64,000 bases of DNA from contig NZ_RCOG02000001.1 of the NCBI RefSeq assembly GCF_009663685.2, forward strand, positions 62,152 to 126,151, in the 5' to 3' direction. The DNA is from Cupriavidus sp. U2. Its GTDB lineage: Bacteria; Pseudomonadota; Gammaproteobacteria; Burkholderiales; Burkholderiaceae. A model generated the notes under the pieces. The model saw only the letters and a program-made list of their open reading frames with translations. It was not told the DNA's origin and made no database searches. A program made the translations under genes and the position numbers. Shown piece after piece: positions 20,695 to 30,461 of this stretch (positions are counted from its first letter, which is position 1; each line of letters begins with the position of its first letter).

Positions 20695-21181
20695 TACGCG
20701 ACGCAACAACCTGAACCATTTACCCGCCAAATGAGCTAGGGAATTTCCCCAATGCACAGATTGGGGCAATCTCCGCCCACTTGGCAGACCCGTCTCCTTC
20801 CCTTTCAAGAATCATGCCTGCAGCGCCTGTGGCGCCGCACAGGGCACGAATTAAGCCGTCCCGGCGCCACCCATAATGCCGTGCTATTAATTAGGCATTT
20901 CATTCGATTTACCGGACGCCTGCTCTAATGTGCAGAATGTAGCGCCGCACCATAATAGGGAAAACCCCATTCCCCGGGATTACCCTGATATTGTCTGCGT
21001 GTTCGTACAGGTACCCCCGGATAATCACGCAAAATAAGGCATTGCGCCGCGCAAGGCGTATTGCAATGTATTCGCGAAGATACGGCTCGACGCACCGGCG
21101 CGGTGCAACCGGTGGCGATGGAATACGGAGAAGCGCGCCAGAAAGGGGGCGCGGTCGGGAGGAGGTGCCCTGGAAACGCAA
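20695..21181. other. Intergenic region without a supported gene
   Basis: The stretch is more AT-rich than its surroundings, especially 20880-21080. It has a few short inverted repeats (for example CATTGC at 21041 with GCAATG at 21063). A 90-codon minus-strand frame (20909-21181) is very Arg-rich, lacks a ribosome site and looks like chance. Confidence 0.5.
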
Positions 21182-21210
21182 AACGCCGCTGGCGGCTGGC
21201 CAGCGGCGTT
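21182..21210 (-). terminator. Intrinsic terminator of ispH
   Basis: AACGCCGCTGG and CCAGCGGCGTT form an 11-bp stem; on the minus strand it runs into TTTTGCGTTT, 29 bp after the ispH stop. Confidence 0.85.
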
Positions 21211-21238
21211 CGGAAAAGTCAGAAAGCAGGCGGGGTCG

Positions 21239-22231
21239 TCAGGACTGGACCGACACGCTCGCCAGGCCGCGCGGCAGCGGGAACGACATGTTCTCTTCCA
21301 CGCCCTCCAGGGCCCGCACGCTCTTGACGCCGAACGTGCGCAGGCGTTCGACGATGGCCTGGGCCAGCGCCTCGGGCGCCGACGCGCCGGCGGTCAGGCC
21401 GATCCGGCGCTTGCCGGCCACCCACTCGGGCTTGAGCTGCTCGGGGTCGTCCACCATGTAGGCCGGCACGCCAAGGCGGTCGGCCAGTTCGCGCAGGCGG
21501 TTCGAGTTCGAGCTGTTCGGGCTGCCCACCACGATCACCACTTCCACCTGGGGCACCATGAACTTCACGGCGTCCTGGCGGTTCTGCGTGGCATAGCAGA
21601 TGTCCTGCTTCTTGGGCTCGCGGATCTGCGGGAAGCGCGACTTGAGCGCGGCCACGATTTCGGCCGTCTCGTCCACCGACAGCGTGGTCTGCGTGACGTA
21701 CGCCAGCTGGGCCGGGTTGGCAACCTCAAGGCGGTTCACGTCTTCCACCGATTCCACCAGTAGCATGCCCTGCTCGGACTGGCCCATCGTGCCTTCCACC
21801 TCGGGGTGCCCCTTGTGGCCGATCATGATGATCTCGCAGCCTTCGGCGCGCATCTTGCCCACTTCGACGTGGACCTTGGTCACCAGCGGGCAGGTGGCAT
21901 CGAATACCGTGAGGCCACGGCGCGTGGCATCGGCGCGCACTTCCTTCGACACGCCGTGCGCACTGAAGATAACGGTCGAACCGGCTGGCACTTCGTCCAG
22001 TTCGTCGATGAAGATCGCACCCTTCTTGCGCAGGTCGGCCACCACGTAGGCGTTGTGCACGATCTCGTGACGCACGTAGATCGGTGCGCCGAACCGCGAC
22101 AGCGCGCGTTCGACGATTTCGATGGCGCGGTCCACGCCGGCGCAGAAGCCGCGCGGCTGCGCCATCAGGATTTCGGCGTCTGCAGAGGTAGTGAGTTCGG
22201 TCATGCTGCGTTCCATCGCCACGGCGGACAT
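21239..22231 (-). CDS. ispH: 4-hydroxy-3-methylbut-2-enyl diphosphate reductase
   Basis: This 330-residue [4Fe-4S] enzyme catalyses the last step of the MEP isoprenoid pathway, giving IPP and DMAPP. The three cluster cysteines are visible in [23 protein letters not shown] and [13 protein letters not shown], with the [10 protein letters not shown] substrate loop near residue 235. The ATG at 22231 shares its A with the fkpB TGA (TGATG), indicating coupling. Internal ATGs at 22216 and 22204 are alternatives that would still include the whole domain. An intrinsic terminator follows. Confidence 0.95.
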   Translation of the reverse strand: MSAVAMERSMTELTTSADAEILMAQPRGFCAGVDRAIEIVERALSRFGAPIYVRHEIVHNAYVVADLRKKGAIFIDELDEVPAGSTVIFSAHGVSKEVRADATRRGLTVFDATCPLVTKVHVEVGKMRAEGCEIIMIGHKGHPEVEGTMGQSEQGMLLVESVEDVNRLEVANPAQLAYVTQTTLSVDETAEIVAALKSRFPQIREPKKQDICYATQNRQDAVKFMVPQVEVVIVVGSPNSSNSNRLRELADRLGVPAYMVDDPEQLKPEWVAGKRRIGLTAGASAPEALAQAIVERLRTFGVKSVRALEGVEENMSFPLPRGLASVSVQS

Positions 22232-22722
22232 CAGAGAATTCCGATCAGCTGGACGTCGAACAGGATCGTCTGTCCGGCCAGCGGGTGGTTGAAATCGAAG
22301 AGCGCCGCGGTGTCGCCGTATTCCTTCAGCACGCCGGCGTACTTGCCGCCGCCGGGCGCGTTGAATTCGACGAGATCGCCGGGGGTGTATTCCTCTTCGA
22401 ACGAGCTGTTCTCGCGCAGCGTGGCCAGCGAGACCCACTGCAGCAGTTCAGGATTGCGCGGGCCGAATGCGTGCTCGGCATCCAGCCGGTACGTCATGCG
22501 GTCGCCCTCGGGCATGCCCAGCAGCGCCTGCTCCAGCGTCGGGGCCAGCTGGCCCTGGCCCAGCAGCAGCGTGGCGGGCTTTTCCTCGAACGTGCTCACC
22601 ACTTCGGTGCCGTTTTCGAGGGCGATACTGTAATGAAGCGTCAGGAAGGAATCGGCCTGGACGGTCTTGCGCGCGGACGCGCCACCAGCGGCGGCTTGCG
22701 CCGAAGAAGTTTGCAAAGTCAT
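22231..22722 (-). CDS. fkpB: FKBP-type peptidyl-prolyl isomerase (SlpA/FkpB class)
   Basis: This ~163-residue cis-trans prolyl isomerase is of the SlyD-related FkpB class. It contains [16 protein letters not shown], the [21 protein letters not shown] hinge into the inserted flap domain, and [19 protein letters not shown] at the C-terminus. The fkpB-ispH pairing is widespread in proteobacteria. The frame permits an ATG at 22749 as well; 22722 is chosen because it leaves fewer non-conserved residues, but neither has a clear ribosome site. Confidence 0.88.
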   Translation of the reverse strand: MTLQTSSAQAAAGGASARKTVQADSFLTLHYSIALENGTEVVSTFEEKPATLLLGQGQLAPTLEQALLGMPEGDRMTYRLDAEHAFGPRNPELLQWVSLATLRENSSFEEEYTPGDLVEFNAPGGGKYAGVLKEYGDTAALFDFNHPLAGQTILFDVQLIGIL

Positions 22723-22979
22723 GGGAGTCAACCGGTCAACAGCCGCCATTGTATGCGACTGGACCGTCCGCCGCCGGGTACGGCCGCGCCCCTGTGTCGG
22801 AAATCGACGAAGTTGTTCCGCCGTCGCCGCGCTGGACAGGCCGCCCCAGCCCCATTACAGTGTGGCCCGCACCACTGTTCGTCCGTGGTGCGTCCAGAGC
22901 AGGACCGGCTTCCGGGCGTCATCCCACGTGACGCAGGCGGCACGGCGCAACAGCCCCCTTCCGAATCTGCCGGAAGGCA

Positions 22980-23009
22980 TTGATTCGCCGCTCGATTCCG
23001 GTCTATAAT
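22980..23009 (+). promoter_or_regulatory. Promoter of rpmB-rpmG
   Basis: -35 TTGATT (22980-22985), an 18-bp spacer and -10 TATAAT (23004-23009) lie about 95 bp upstream of rpmB. The rest of the 22750-23109 gap shows no gene; radC, common next to rpmB in other bacteria, is absent here. Confidence 0.75.
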
Positions 23010-23109
23010 GTTCGTTTCGCTGAAGTACCAATCCGCTGCAGTCCGGGCCCGTGCGCCTTTTGTTGATCTGTTGCGAACATTGTCCACGAATAAGATTTAG
23101 GAGTGCTTC

Positions 23110-23343
23110 ATGGCACGCGTCTGTCAAGTGACCGGGAAAGCGCCGATGGTCGGCAACAACGTTTCCCACGCAAACAACAAGACCAAGCGCCGTTTTCTGC
23201 CCAACCTGCAGAACCGCCGCTTCTTCGTTGAATCGGAAAACCGCTGGGTGAGCCTGCGCGTCTCGAACGCCGGTCTGCGCCTGATCGACAAGAAAGGCAT
23301 CGACGCCGTGCTCGCAGACCTGCGCGCACGCGGCGAAGTCTAA
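23110..23343 (+). CDS. rpmB: 50S ribosomal protein L28
   Basis: This 77-residue ribosomal protein has the canonical start [20 protein letters not shown] and [20 protein letters not shown]. It has a ribosome site (AGGAG) before the ATG and is co-transcribed with rpmG 13 bp downstream. Confidence 0.98.
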
Positions 23344-23356
23344 TAAGGAGTAAATC

Positions 23357-23527
23357 ATGGCCAGCAAAGGCGGACGCGACAAGATCAAGCTGGAATCGAC
23401 CGCGGGTACCGGTCATTTCTACACGACCACCAAGAACAAGCGCACCATGCCGGAAAAGATGGAGATCTCGAAGTTCGATCCCATCGCCCGCAAGCACGTG
23501 CCTTACAAGGAAACCAAGATCAAGTAA
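23357..23527 (+). CDS. rpmG: 50S ribosomal protein L33
   Basis: This short gene (56 residues) begins [20 protein letters not shown] and ends with [17 protein letters not shown] precedes the ATG. It lacks the paired CxxC motifs, so it is the zinc-free (C-minus) form of L33. It follows rpmB closely and is closed by a strong terminator at 23551-23574. Confidence 0.97.
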   Translation: MASKGGRDKIKLESTAGTGHFYTTTKNKRTMPEKMEISKFDPIARKHVPYKETKIK

Positions 23528-23550
23528 TTGATCCCTGGTCTTCAGCCGAA

Positions 23551-23574
23551 AGCCCCGCCCTCGCGGGGCTTTTT
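23551..23574 (+). terminator. Intrinsic terminator of rpmB-rpmG
   Basis: AGCCCCGC (23551-23558) and GCGGGGCT (23563-23570) form an 8-bp stem followed by TTTTT. Confidence 0.9.
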
Positions 23575-23750
23575 GCTTTGGGGCATCCGCCTGCACCGGG
23601 CTTGGGCGCCGCCGGCGTTGTGGCCCCTGCCTTCCCACGCCCCGCCAACCCTTGTCAGACAAGGGAAAGATGTCAGTTTCGTGGCAAGCCGGTGTAGACT
23701 TGCCAGCTTTCCCCATCACGCTTTCGCCCCCGAAGCGATCCCCCTGCACC

Positions 23751-25364
23751 ATGAACTTCGATGTCGCGATTGTCGGCAGCGGTCTGGCCGGCCTTACCGT
23801 CGCGCTGCAACTGGCCGACACCCACCGGGTTGTCATCCTCAGCAAGCGCGCCATGACAACGGGGGCCAGCGACTGGGCGCAGGGCGGCATTGCGGCAGTG
23901 CTCGATTCCGGTGACAGCCACGACGAGCATACGCAGGACACGCTCGTCGCCGGTGCCGGACTCTGCGACGAGGAAGCCACGCGCTTCATCGTGGAGCATG
24001 GGCGCGAGGCAATCCAGTGGTTGATCGATCGCGGCGTGCCGTTCACGCGCGACGAGCAGGCGGAACTGGGCTTCCACCTGACGCGCGAGGGCGGCCACAG
24101 CCGCCGCCGGATCATCCACGCGGCCGATGCCACGGGCCACGCCGTGGTCACCACGCTGGCCGAGCAGGCGCGCAAGCATCCGAACATCACGATCCTGGAA
24201 GACCAGTTCGCGATCGACCTGATCACGTCGGCCAAGCTGGGACTGCCGGGCAACCGCTGCTACGGCCTCTACGTGCTGGATGTGACCACGGACGAGGTGC
24301 GCACCATCACGGCCACGCATACGGTGCTGGCGGCCGGCGGCGCGGGCAAGGTCTATCTCTATACAACCAATCCCGACACGGCCACCGGCGACGGCATCGC
24401 CATGGCCTGGCGCGCGGGCTGCCGTGTGGCGAACATGGAATTCATCCAGTTCCACCCGACCTGCCTCTATCACCCCTACGCCAAGTCGTTCCTGATCTCC
24501 GAGGCGGTGCGCGGCGAAGGCGGCCTGCTGAAGCTGCCCGACGGGACCCGTTTCATGCCCGAACACGACGAGCGTGCCGAACTGGCGCCGCGCGACGTGG
24601 TGGCCCGCGCCATCGACTTCGAAATGAAAAAGCGCGGCATCGACTGCGTCTATCTCGACATCACGCACCAGCCCGAGTCGTTCCTGAAGGAGCACTTTCC
24701 CACCATCCACGCACGCTGCCTGGAACTGGGCATCGACATCGCGCGCGAGCCGATTCCGGTGGTGCCGGCCGCGCACTACACCTGCGGCGGCGTGGTCACG
24801 GATACCGCGGGTCGCACCGATATCGGCAACCTGTACGCGGTCGGCGAGACCGGCTGCACGGGCCTGCATGGCGCCAACCGCCTGGCATCCAATTCGCTGC
24901 TCGAATGCATGGTGATCGGCCAGGCCGCAGCCTTGGACATCGCGTCACAGGGCAAGTCCGGCGCGCCCGATATCGCGCTGCCCGCCTGGGACGAAAGCCG
25001 GGTCTCGGATGCGGACGAAGAAGTGGTGGTATCGCACAACTGGGATGAGCTGCGCCGGATGATGTGGAATTACGTGGGCATCGTGCGCACCGACAAGCGC
25101 CTGGAGCGCGCCCAGCACCGCATCGGCCTGCTGCGCGAGGAGATCGCCGAGTACTACGCGAACTTCCGCGTCACGCGCGACCTGCTGGAGCTGCGTAACC
25201 TGGTGGAAGTGGCATCGCTGATCGTCGATGGCGCGTACTCGCGCCACGAGAGCCGCGGGCTGCACTACAGCCGGGACTATCCGGAAACGCTGCCGAAGGC
25301 GCTGCCCACGGTGCTGCAGCCGGAAACGGGCCGGGCGGCCCGCCACCGTCAGCACCGGCGCTGA
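23751..25364 (+). CDS. nadB: L-aspartate oxidase
   Basis: This 537-residue FAD enzyme oxidises L-aspartate to iminoaspartate, the first step of de novo NAD synthesis. The FAD-binding dinucleotide motif [14 protein letters not shown] is at residues 8-21. [24 protein letters not shown] and the C-terminal FAD segment [24 protein letters not shown] are conserved. The frame is open upstream to 23652, but ATG 23751 starts immediately before the Rossmann motif. It is convergent with nadC-nadA; a GC hairpin without T-run (25370-25386) separates them. Iminoaspartate passes directly to NadA. Confidence 0.96.
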   Translation: MNFDVAIVGSGLAGLTVALQLADTHRVVILSKRAMTTGASDWAQGGIAAVLDSGDSHDEHTQDTLVAGAGLCDEEATRFIVEHGREAIQWLIDRGVPFTRDEQAELGFHLTREGGHSRRRIIHAADATGHAVVTTLAEQARKHPNITILEDQFAIDLITSAKLGLPGNRCYGLYVLDVTTDEVRTITATHTVLAAGGAGKVYLYTTNPDTATGDGIAMAWRAGCRVANMEFIQFHPTCLYHPYAKSFLISEAVRGEGGLLKLPDGTRFMPEHDERAELAPRDVVARAIDFEMKKRGIDCVYLDITHQPESFLKEHFPTIHARCLELGIDIAREPIPVVPAAHYTCGGVVTDTAGRTDIGNLYAVGETGCTGLHGANRLASNSLLECMVIGQAAALDIASQGKSGAPDIALPAWDESRVSDADEEVVVSHNWDELRRMMWNYVGIVRTDKRLERAQHRIGLLREEIAEYYANFRVTRDLLELRNLVEVASLIVDGAYSRHESRGLHYSRDYPETLPKALPTVLQPETGRAARHRQHRR

Positions 25365-25397
25365 CCAAAGGGCCGAGGCTCGGCCCCTGGTTGGCCC

Positions 25398-26261
25398 TTA
25401 GCCGATGATGCGCAGCGAGTAGTCGGTCGCGCGCACATCCTTGGTGAGCGCGCCCACCGAGATGCGGTCGACACCGGTTTCGGCGGACCGGCGGATCGTC
25501 TCGTAGTTCACGCCGCCGGAGACTTCCAGCAACGCACGGTCGTGGTTCAGCGCCACGGCCTCGCGCATCATCTCCAGCGTGAAGTTGTCGATCAGCACCG
25601 ACTTCGCGCCCGCTGCCAGGGCTTCTTCAAGTTCGGCGATCGATTCCACCTCGATCTGGATCGACGCCTCGGTACGCAGCGCCAGCGCGGCCTCCATCGC
25701 CGCCGTGATGCTGCCCGCCGCGGCAATGTGGTTTTCCTTGATCAAAATGCCGTCGTACAACGCCAGGCGCTGATTCTCTCCGCCACCCACCTTTACCGCA
25801 TACTTCTGCGCCAGCCGCAGGCCAGGCAGCGTCTTGCGCGTATCGAGCACGCGTGCGCGCGTATCGGCGATCAGATCGGCGTAGCGGCGCGTGGCCGTGG
25901 CCACGCCCGACAGCAGCTGCAGGAAGTTCAGCGACGGACGCTCGGCGGTCAGCAGCGCCCGGGCCGGGCCCGTGATCTCGCAGACCACGTCGTCGGGCGC
26001 CATGCGCGCGCCCTCTTCCTTGCGCCACGTCACCTGCAGGCGCTCGTCCACGGCCTTCATGCACGCCTCGAACCACGGGCGCCCGCACAGCACGGCGGCT
26101 TCGCGCACGATCACGCGCGCCTGCACCGGCTTGTCGGCCGGCACCAGCAGGCCGGTCAGGTCGCCGGTGCCCACATCCTCGGCAATGGCGGCGCGAACAT
26201 TGGCTTCCAGCGCCGCCTTGAGTGCCGGGCCGTAGCTGTCGAATACCGGATTCACGCTCAT
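25398..26261 (-). CDS. nadC: Nicotinate-nucleotide diphosphorylase (carboxylating)
   Basis: This 287-residue quinolinate phosphoribosyltransferase makes nicotinate mononucleotide from quinolinate and PRPP. Conserved [20 protein letters not shown] lines the active site, followed by [15 protein letters not shown] and [17 protein letters not shown]. Its start overlaps the nadA stop by four bases (ATGA, 26258-26261), so the two are translationally coupled. Confidence 0.96.
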   Translation of the reverse strand: MSVNPVFDSYGPALKAALEANVRAAIAEDVGTGDLTGLLVPADKPVQARVIVREAAVLCGRPWFEACMKAVDERLQVTWRKEEGARMAPDDVVCEITGPARALLTAERPSLNFLQLLSGVATATRRYADLIADTRARVLDTRKTLPGLRLAQKYAVKVGGGENQRLALYDGILIKENHIAAAGSITAAMEAALALRTEASIQIEVESIAELEEALAAGAKSVLIDNFTLEMMREAVALNHDRALLEVSGGVNYETIRRSAETGVDRISVGALTKDVRATDYSLRIIG

Positions 26262-27412
26262 GCCGGGCCCACCCCCTGGAACAGCGCGGCCGCCTTGGCC
26301 AGGTCTGCGGCAGGACGCACATTGGTCTTCTGCTGCGCAGCGAAATCGAGCATGCGGTCGATGCAGGTGACGGCACGCCGGCCGATATCGGCATCGACGT
26401 GGATTTCATTGCGGCCGGTCTCTAGCACTTCGGCCAGATTGGTCAGTGCGTTCATGGCCATCCACGGGCAGTGCGCGCAGCTCTTGCAGGTGGCGCTGTT
26501 GCCGGCCGTGGGCGCCTCGATGAACAGCTTGCCCGGCGCGGCCATGCGCATCTTGTGCAGGATGCCGTTGTCGGTGGCCACGATGAATTCGTTCGCATCG
26601 AGCTGCTGGGCAGCGGCAATCAGCTGGCTGGTGGAGCCCACCACATCGGCCTGCTCGACCACGTTCGCGGGCGACTCCGGATGCACCAGGATCTTCGCCT
26701 GCGGGTGTTCGCGGCGCAGCAGGTCGAGTTCGATGCCCTTGAACTCGTCATGCACCAGGCACGAGCCCTGCCACAGCAGCATGTCGGCGCCAGTCTGCTT
26801 CTGGATATAGCTGCCCAGGTGCTTGTCCGGTGCCCACAGGATCTTCTCGCCGCGCGCGTGCAGATGCTCGACGATCTTCAGGCCGATGCTGGACGTCACC
26901 ATCCAGTCGGCGCGCGCCTTCACGGCGGCGCTGGTGTTCGCGTAGACCACCACGGTCCGGTCCGGATGCGCGTCGCAGAACGCGGTGAATTCGTCGGCCG
27001 GGCAGCCCAGGTCGAGCGAACACGTCGCGTCGAGGTCCGGCATCAGGATGGTCTTTTCGGGGCTCAGGATCTTGGCCGTCTCGCCCATGAAGCGCACGCC
27101 GGCCACGACCAGCGTCTGCGCCGCGTGATCGCGGCCGAAACGCGCCATTTCCAGCGAATCGGACACACAGCCGCCCGTTTCCTCGGCCAGGTCCTGCAGG
27201 TCGGCATCGACGTAGTAATGCGCCACCAGCACCGCGTTGCGCTCCTTGAGCAGCTTGCGGATACGGTCCTTGAGGGCGCCGCGCTCATCCGGCGTCAGTG
27301 CCGGCGGCACCTTGGCCCAGGCATGGGCCACGCAGCTACCGCCGGCGGCGTTGTCGGCATCCGCGAGGTTCGGCTTTTCGAACTCGACGGTCTTGATCGA
27401 TTGTGGGGTCAT
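26258..27412 (-). CDS. nadA: Quinolinate synthase
   Basis: This 384-residue [4Fe-4S] enzyme condenses iminoaspartate with dihydroxyacetone phosphate to quinolinate. Cluster cysteine candidates lie in [22 protein letters not shown] and the C-terminal [33 protein letters not shown] and [16 protein letters not shown] are also family segments. GAGGAG lies upstream of the ATG. With nadC and the facing nadB it forms the complete de novo NAD branch. Confidence 0.96.
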   Translation of the reverse strand: MTPQSIKTVEFEKPNLADADNAAGGSCVAHAWAKVPPALTPDERGALKDRIRKLLKERNAVLVAHYYVDADLQDLAEETGGCVSDSLEMARFGRDHAAQTLVVAGVRFMGETAKILSPEKTILMPDLDATCSLDLGCPADEFTAFCDAHPDRTVVVYANTSAAVKARADWMVTSSIGLKIVEHLHARGEKILWAPDKHLGSYIQKQTGADMLLWQGSCLVHDEFKGIELDLLRREHPQAKILVHPESPANVVEQADVVGSTSQLIAAAQQLDANEFIVATDNGILHKMRMAAPGKLFIEAPTAGNSATCKSCAHCPWMAMNALTNLAEVLETGRNEIHVDADIGRRAVTCIDRMLDFAAQQKTNVRPAADLAKAAALFQGVGPA

Positions 27413-27499
27413 CTGTGCAGTACTCCTCGGGGCACCCGGTGGCCGCCGCGCTTGAGCGCGCGATCTATGCCGCGAACATGGGGGAGTGTAGCCAAAAGA

Positions 27500-27525
27500 A
27501 AAGCCCCGCCTGGGGCGGGGCTTTT
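27500..27525 (-). terminator. Intrinsic terminator of the desaturase gene
   Basis: AAAGCCCCGCC and GGCGGGGCTTTT form a perfect GC-rich stem; on the minus strand it runs into TTTTCTTTT. It isolates nadA from the desaturase gene upstream. Confidence 0.9.
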
Positions 27526-27553
27526 AGCCATGACGGGCGCGTCGGCGATTGTA

Positions 27554-28744
27554 TCAGGCGTACCGGCGCAGGCGCAGCGAAAACTCCTGCAGTGCCTGGA
27601 TGCCGCTGGCTTCGGCGCGATGGCACCACGCCTGCAGCTGGGCCAGCAGTTGCTCGCGCGTCATGTTCGAGCGGCCCCAGATCACGGCCAGCTCGCGGCG
27701 CATTTCCACGTAGGTGTGCAGCATCTTGTTCTTCTCGGTGATGCTGGCCAGCTGCTGGCGCTGCGGCGCTCCCAGCTTCACTTCCTCGCGGTGGATCCAC
27801 TTGCGGGCCGGCTTGTAGCTCTTGTACTCGGGCGAATTGCCTTCCTTGTGCTTGCGCAGCTCGGCCTTGTACGCGTTCTTGAGCGCCTTGGCGTAGCGCG
27901 CCATCACGTCGTAGCGGTTGGCGATGATCGCTTCCAGCGTGTTGTGATCCACCGGACGCGCTTCCACCAGGCGAGCCTTGGGCGGGGTCTTCTTGACCTT
28001 GGCCAGGCCGACCGACTGCATCGCGCGGATGTACCACCAGCCCACGTCGATCTCGTACCACTTGATCGAGAACTTGGCCGACGTCGGATACGTGTGGTGG
28101 TTGTTGTGCAGCTCTTCGCCACCAATGATGAAGCCCCACGGCGACACGTTGGTCGATGCGTCCTCGCAATCGTAGTTGCGATAACCCCACCAGTGGCCAA
28201 GGCCGTTGATGATGCCGGCGGCGTGGATCGGGATCCACAGCATCTGCACGGCCCACACGCTCATGCCGACCACGCCGAACAGCGCCAGGTCGATGATCAG
28301 CATCAGGCCCACGCCCTGCCAGCCAAAGCGCGAATACACATTGCGCTCGACCCAGTCATCGGGCGTGCCGTGACCGAACTTGGCGATGGTTTCCTTGTTC
28401 TTGGCCTCGGCGCGATACAGCTCCGCGCCTTCCAGCAGCACCTTGCGGATGCCGCGAGTCTGCGGGCTGTGCGGATCGTCCTCGGTTTCGCACTTGGCGT
28501 GGTGCTTGCGGTGAATGGCGGTCCATTCCTTGGTCACCATGCCCGTCGTCAGCCAGAGCCAGAAGCGGAAGAAATGCTGGGCAATGGGATGCAGGTCCAG
28601 CGACCGGTGCGCCATGCAGCGGTGCAGGAAGATCGTGACACCGGCAATCGTGATGTGCGTCACCACGAGCGTGTAGATCACGATCTCCCACCAGGACCAG
28701 TTGGCGAGGCCGTTGGCGGCCCAGTCAAGAATTGTGTCGAACAA
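27554..28744 (-). CDS. Acyl-lipid/acyl-CoA desaturase
   Basis: This 396-residue integral membrane di-iron desaturase introduces a double bond into fatty acyl chains. The three histidine boxes are clear: HRCMAHRS near residue 41, HRKHHAKCETEDD near 78 and EELHNNHHTYPTSAKFS near 210. Four hydrophobic segments are placed as in Delta-9 desaturases. Beyond the usual end, residues ~290-396 form a charged Lys/Arg/Gln-rich helical extension. The TTG at 28744 is taken as start because GGAG lies nine bases upstream and the protein then begins MFDTILDW; an in-frame upstream extension is not conserved-looking. Regiospecificity cannot be told from sequence. Confidence 0.88.
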   Translation of the reverse strand: MFDTILDWAANGLANWSWWEIVIYTLVVTHITIAGVTIFLHRCMAHRSLDLHPIAQHFFRFWLWLTTGMVTKEWTAIHRKHHAKCETEDDPHSPQTRGIRKVLLEGAELYRAEAKNKETIAKFGHGTPDDWVERNVYSRFGWQGVGLMLIIDLALFGVVGMSVWAVQMLWIPIHAAGIINGLGHWWGYRNYDCEDASTNVSPWGFIIGGEELHNNHHTYPTSAKFSIKWYEIDVGWWYIRAMQSVGLAKVKKTPPKARLVEARPVDHNTLEAIIANRYDVMARYAKALKNAYKAELRKHKEGNSPEYKSYKPARKWIHREEVKLGAPQRQQLASITEKNKMLHTYVEMRRELAVIWGRSNMTREQLLAQLQAWCHRAEASGIQALQEFSLRLRRYA

Positions 28745-29052
28745 ACTATGTTCTCCGTCGTAAAACGAGTGTTTGCAGCGCGGCACCACCGTGCGGCGCA
28801 CCTGTCGCGCAGAAAAAAGACTGCAAATTTATCGATTGCGATAGCTTTCTGGCGCGGGCTGTATCCCTGAGGGAGCCTGGCCGAGGCACGAACCGCTGCA
28901 ATCTGGCGGTTGTCTGGTGTGGGGCTGCGGGTCATCCGTATACCCCGCGACAACCCGGCATTCTACCGGATCGGCGCGAGAGGGACATCCGCTTTTTCCC
29001 CGACTTCGATACCTGCCAGCGGCCTTTGTTCCGCAGGTGATGCGCGAGGAAC
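28745..29052. other. Intergenic region, probable desaturase promoter region
   Basis: No gene is supported. It contains a small dyad TATCG-ATTG-CGATA (28831-28844) about 90 bp upstream of the desaturase start, a possible regulator site. Two short frames on either strand are chance reading. Confidence 0.4.
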
Positions 29053-30408
29053 TTACTCGGCGTTGGCTGCGGTGACGGACAAGGCACCCGGAGTGGGGTT
29101 CAGCACCCGCAATTCTCGCTGCGGGAACGGTATGGACACGCCATGTTGCTGGAAAGTTCGCCAAATGGCGCGGTTCATCGCCGATTGCACGCCCAGCTTG
29201 CCGTTCTGCGGATCGGCGATGTAGACGGCGGCTTCGTACTCGATACCGCTATCGGCAAACGCCACCAGGAAGGCGGCGGGCGCCGGGGCATCCAGCACAC
29301 GCGGAATATCGCGCACACATTCCTGCAGCAGCCCGATCACCGTTTCGGGGTCCGTGTTGTAGTCGGCCTGCACCCGCACCGCCACCCGCACATTGGTGCC
29401 CGAGAACGAATGGTTCTGCACCGACTGGGCCACCAGCTGCTCGTTTGGCAGCAGCGTTTCGCCGTCGCCGTTGCGCAGCACCGTGTAGCGCGTGCGGATC
29501 TGCGACACGATCCCGGTGTACTTGTCCACGGTGATCTGGTCCCCGAGCGCGATCGAGCGGTCCAGCAGGATGATGAACCCGGAGATGTAATTGCTGGCGA
29601 TCTTCTGCAGGCCCAGGCCGAGGCCCACGCCCAGCGCGCCGCCGAACACCGACAGCACGGTCAGGTCGATTCCCACCAGTGACAGGCTCACCAGCAGCGA
29701 TACCAGCAACAGCAGCGCCTTGGTGATCCGCGTCAGCACCACCTTGAGATTGGCGTCCAGGGTCTGGGCGCGCATCAGGCGGTCTTCGAGCCAGGAGCCG
29801 AACCACATCGCCACCAGCACGGTCAGCAGGATCCAGACCACACCCATCAGCGCGTCGGCAATGCTGATCGGGTGCTTGCCGCCCACCGAGAACCGCACGG
29901 ACTCCATCCACCGCACCACGTCTGGGAGCAGGCCTACCACATACAGCGCCATGCCGATCCACACCAGCGTGGTCAGCACCTTCTCCACCAGCACCAGCAT
30001 GCCGTGGAGCTGTCCGTTGGCGGACATCACCCGGCGAAGGATATAGAAGGTGAAATACAGGCCCGTGATGCCGAACAACGGCACCAGCGCCAGCCGCAGC
30101 ACGCTGATCGACGCGAACGGCGCCAGCGCGTACCGCGCCATCAGCACCAGCAGCCACGCGAACAGCGGGAACATGGCCCGCTCCAGGCTGACGGCCGCCA
30201 GGCGCAGCGCGAAGCTCGACGTCTGGTGCCGCGCTTCGAGCCGCTTGACCACGTTGCGCGCCAGCGGCCACGCCACCAGCAGGCACGCGGCCAGGATGCC
30301 GATCTGCCAGAAGAACCCTTGCCCGCCTGCATCGTGGATCAGGTCGTCGAGCATCTTGCCCATGACCGAATGCGAGCGGGTCAGCGCCGCGAGCGTATCG
30401 GGGTTCAT
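29053..30408 (-). CDS. MscS-family mechanosensitive ion channel
   Basis: This 451-residue inner-membrane channel has five or six hydrophobic segments. The MscS pore and hinge motif GGALGVGLGLGLQKIASNYISGFIILLDRSIALGD is near residues 255-290. It is followed by the beta domain (VSQIRTRYTVLRNGDGETLLPNEQL) and the C-terminal alpha-beta vestibule. The family releases solutes on hypo-osmotic shock. The length exceeds E. coli MscS (286) because of extra N-terminal membrane helices, as in YbdG/YnaI-like channels. It stands alone, 53 bp downstream of the rRNA methyltransferase gene on the same strand. Confidence 0.9.
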   Translation of the reverse strand: MNPDTLAALTRSHSVMGKMLDDLIHDAGGQGFFWQIGILAACLLVAWPLARNVVKRLEARHQTSSFALRLAAVSLERAMFPLFAWLLVLMARYALAPFASISVLRLALVPLFGITGLYFTFYILRRVMSANGQLHGMLVLVEKVLTTLVWIGMALYVVGLLPDVVRWMESVRFSVGGKHPISIADALMGVVWILLTVLVAMWFGSWLEDRLMRAQTLDANLKVVLTRITKALLLLVSLLVSLSLVGIDLTVLSVFGGALGVGLGLGLQKIASNYISGFIILLDRSIALGDQITVDKYTGIVSQIRTRYTVLRNGDGETLLPNEQLVAQSVQNHSFSGTNVRVAVRVQADYNTDPETVIGLLQECVRDIPRVLDAPAPAAFLVAFADSGIEYEAAVYIADPQNGKLGVQSAMNRAIWRTFQQHGVSIPFPQRELRVLNPTPGALSVTAANAE

Positions 30409-30461
30409 CGTGCCGCCTTCTGCATGGTTTTGCGCATCTCCCGCTTCAACCTTTTACTCCC

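Noticed and set aside
20909-21181. Possible 90-residue protein upstream of ispH
   Set aside because: It has no ribosome site, mixed composition, crosses an AT-rich intergenic stretch and runs into the ispH terminator; nothing recognisable.
26471-28870. Plus-strand open frame of 799 codons over nadA and the desaturase
   Set aside because: It is antisense to two conserved genes; long antisense frames are expected at this GC content.
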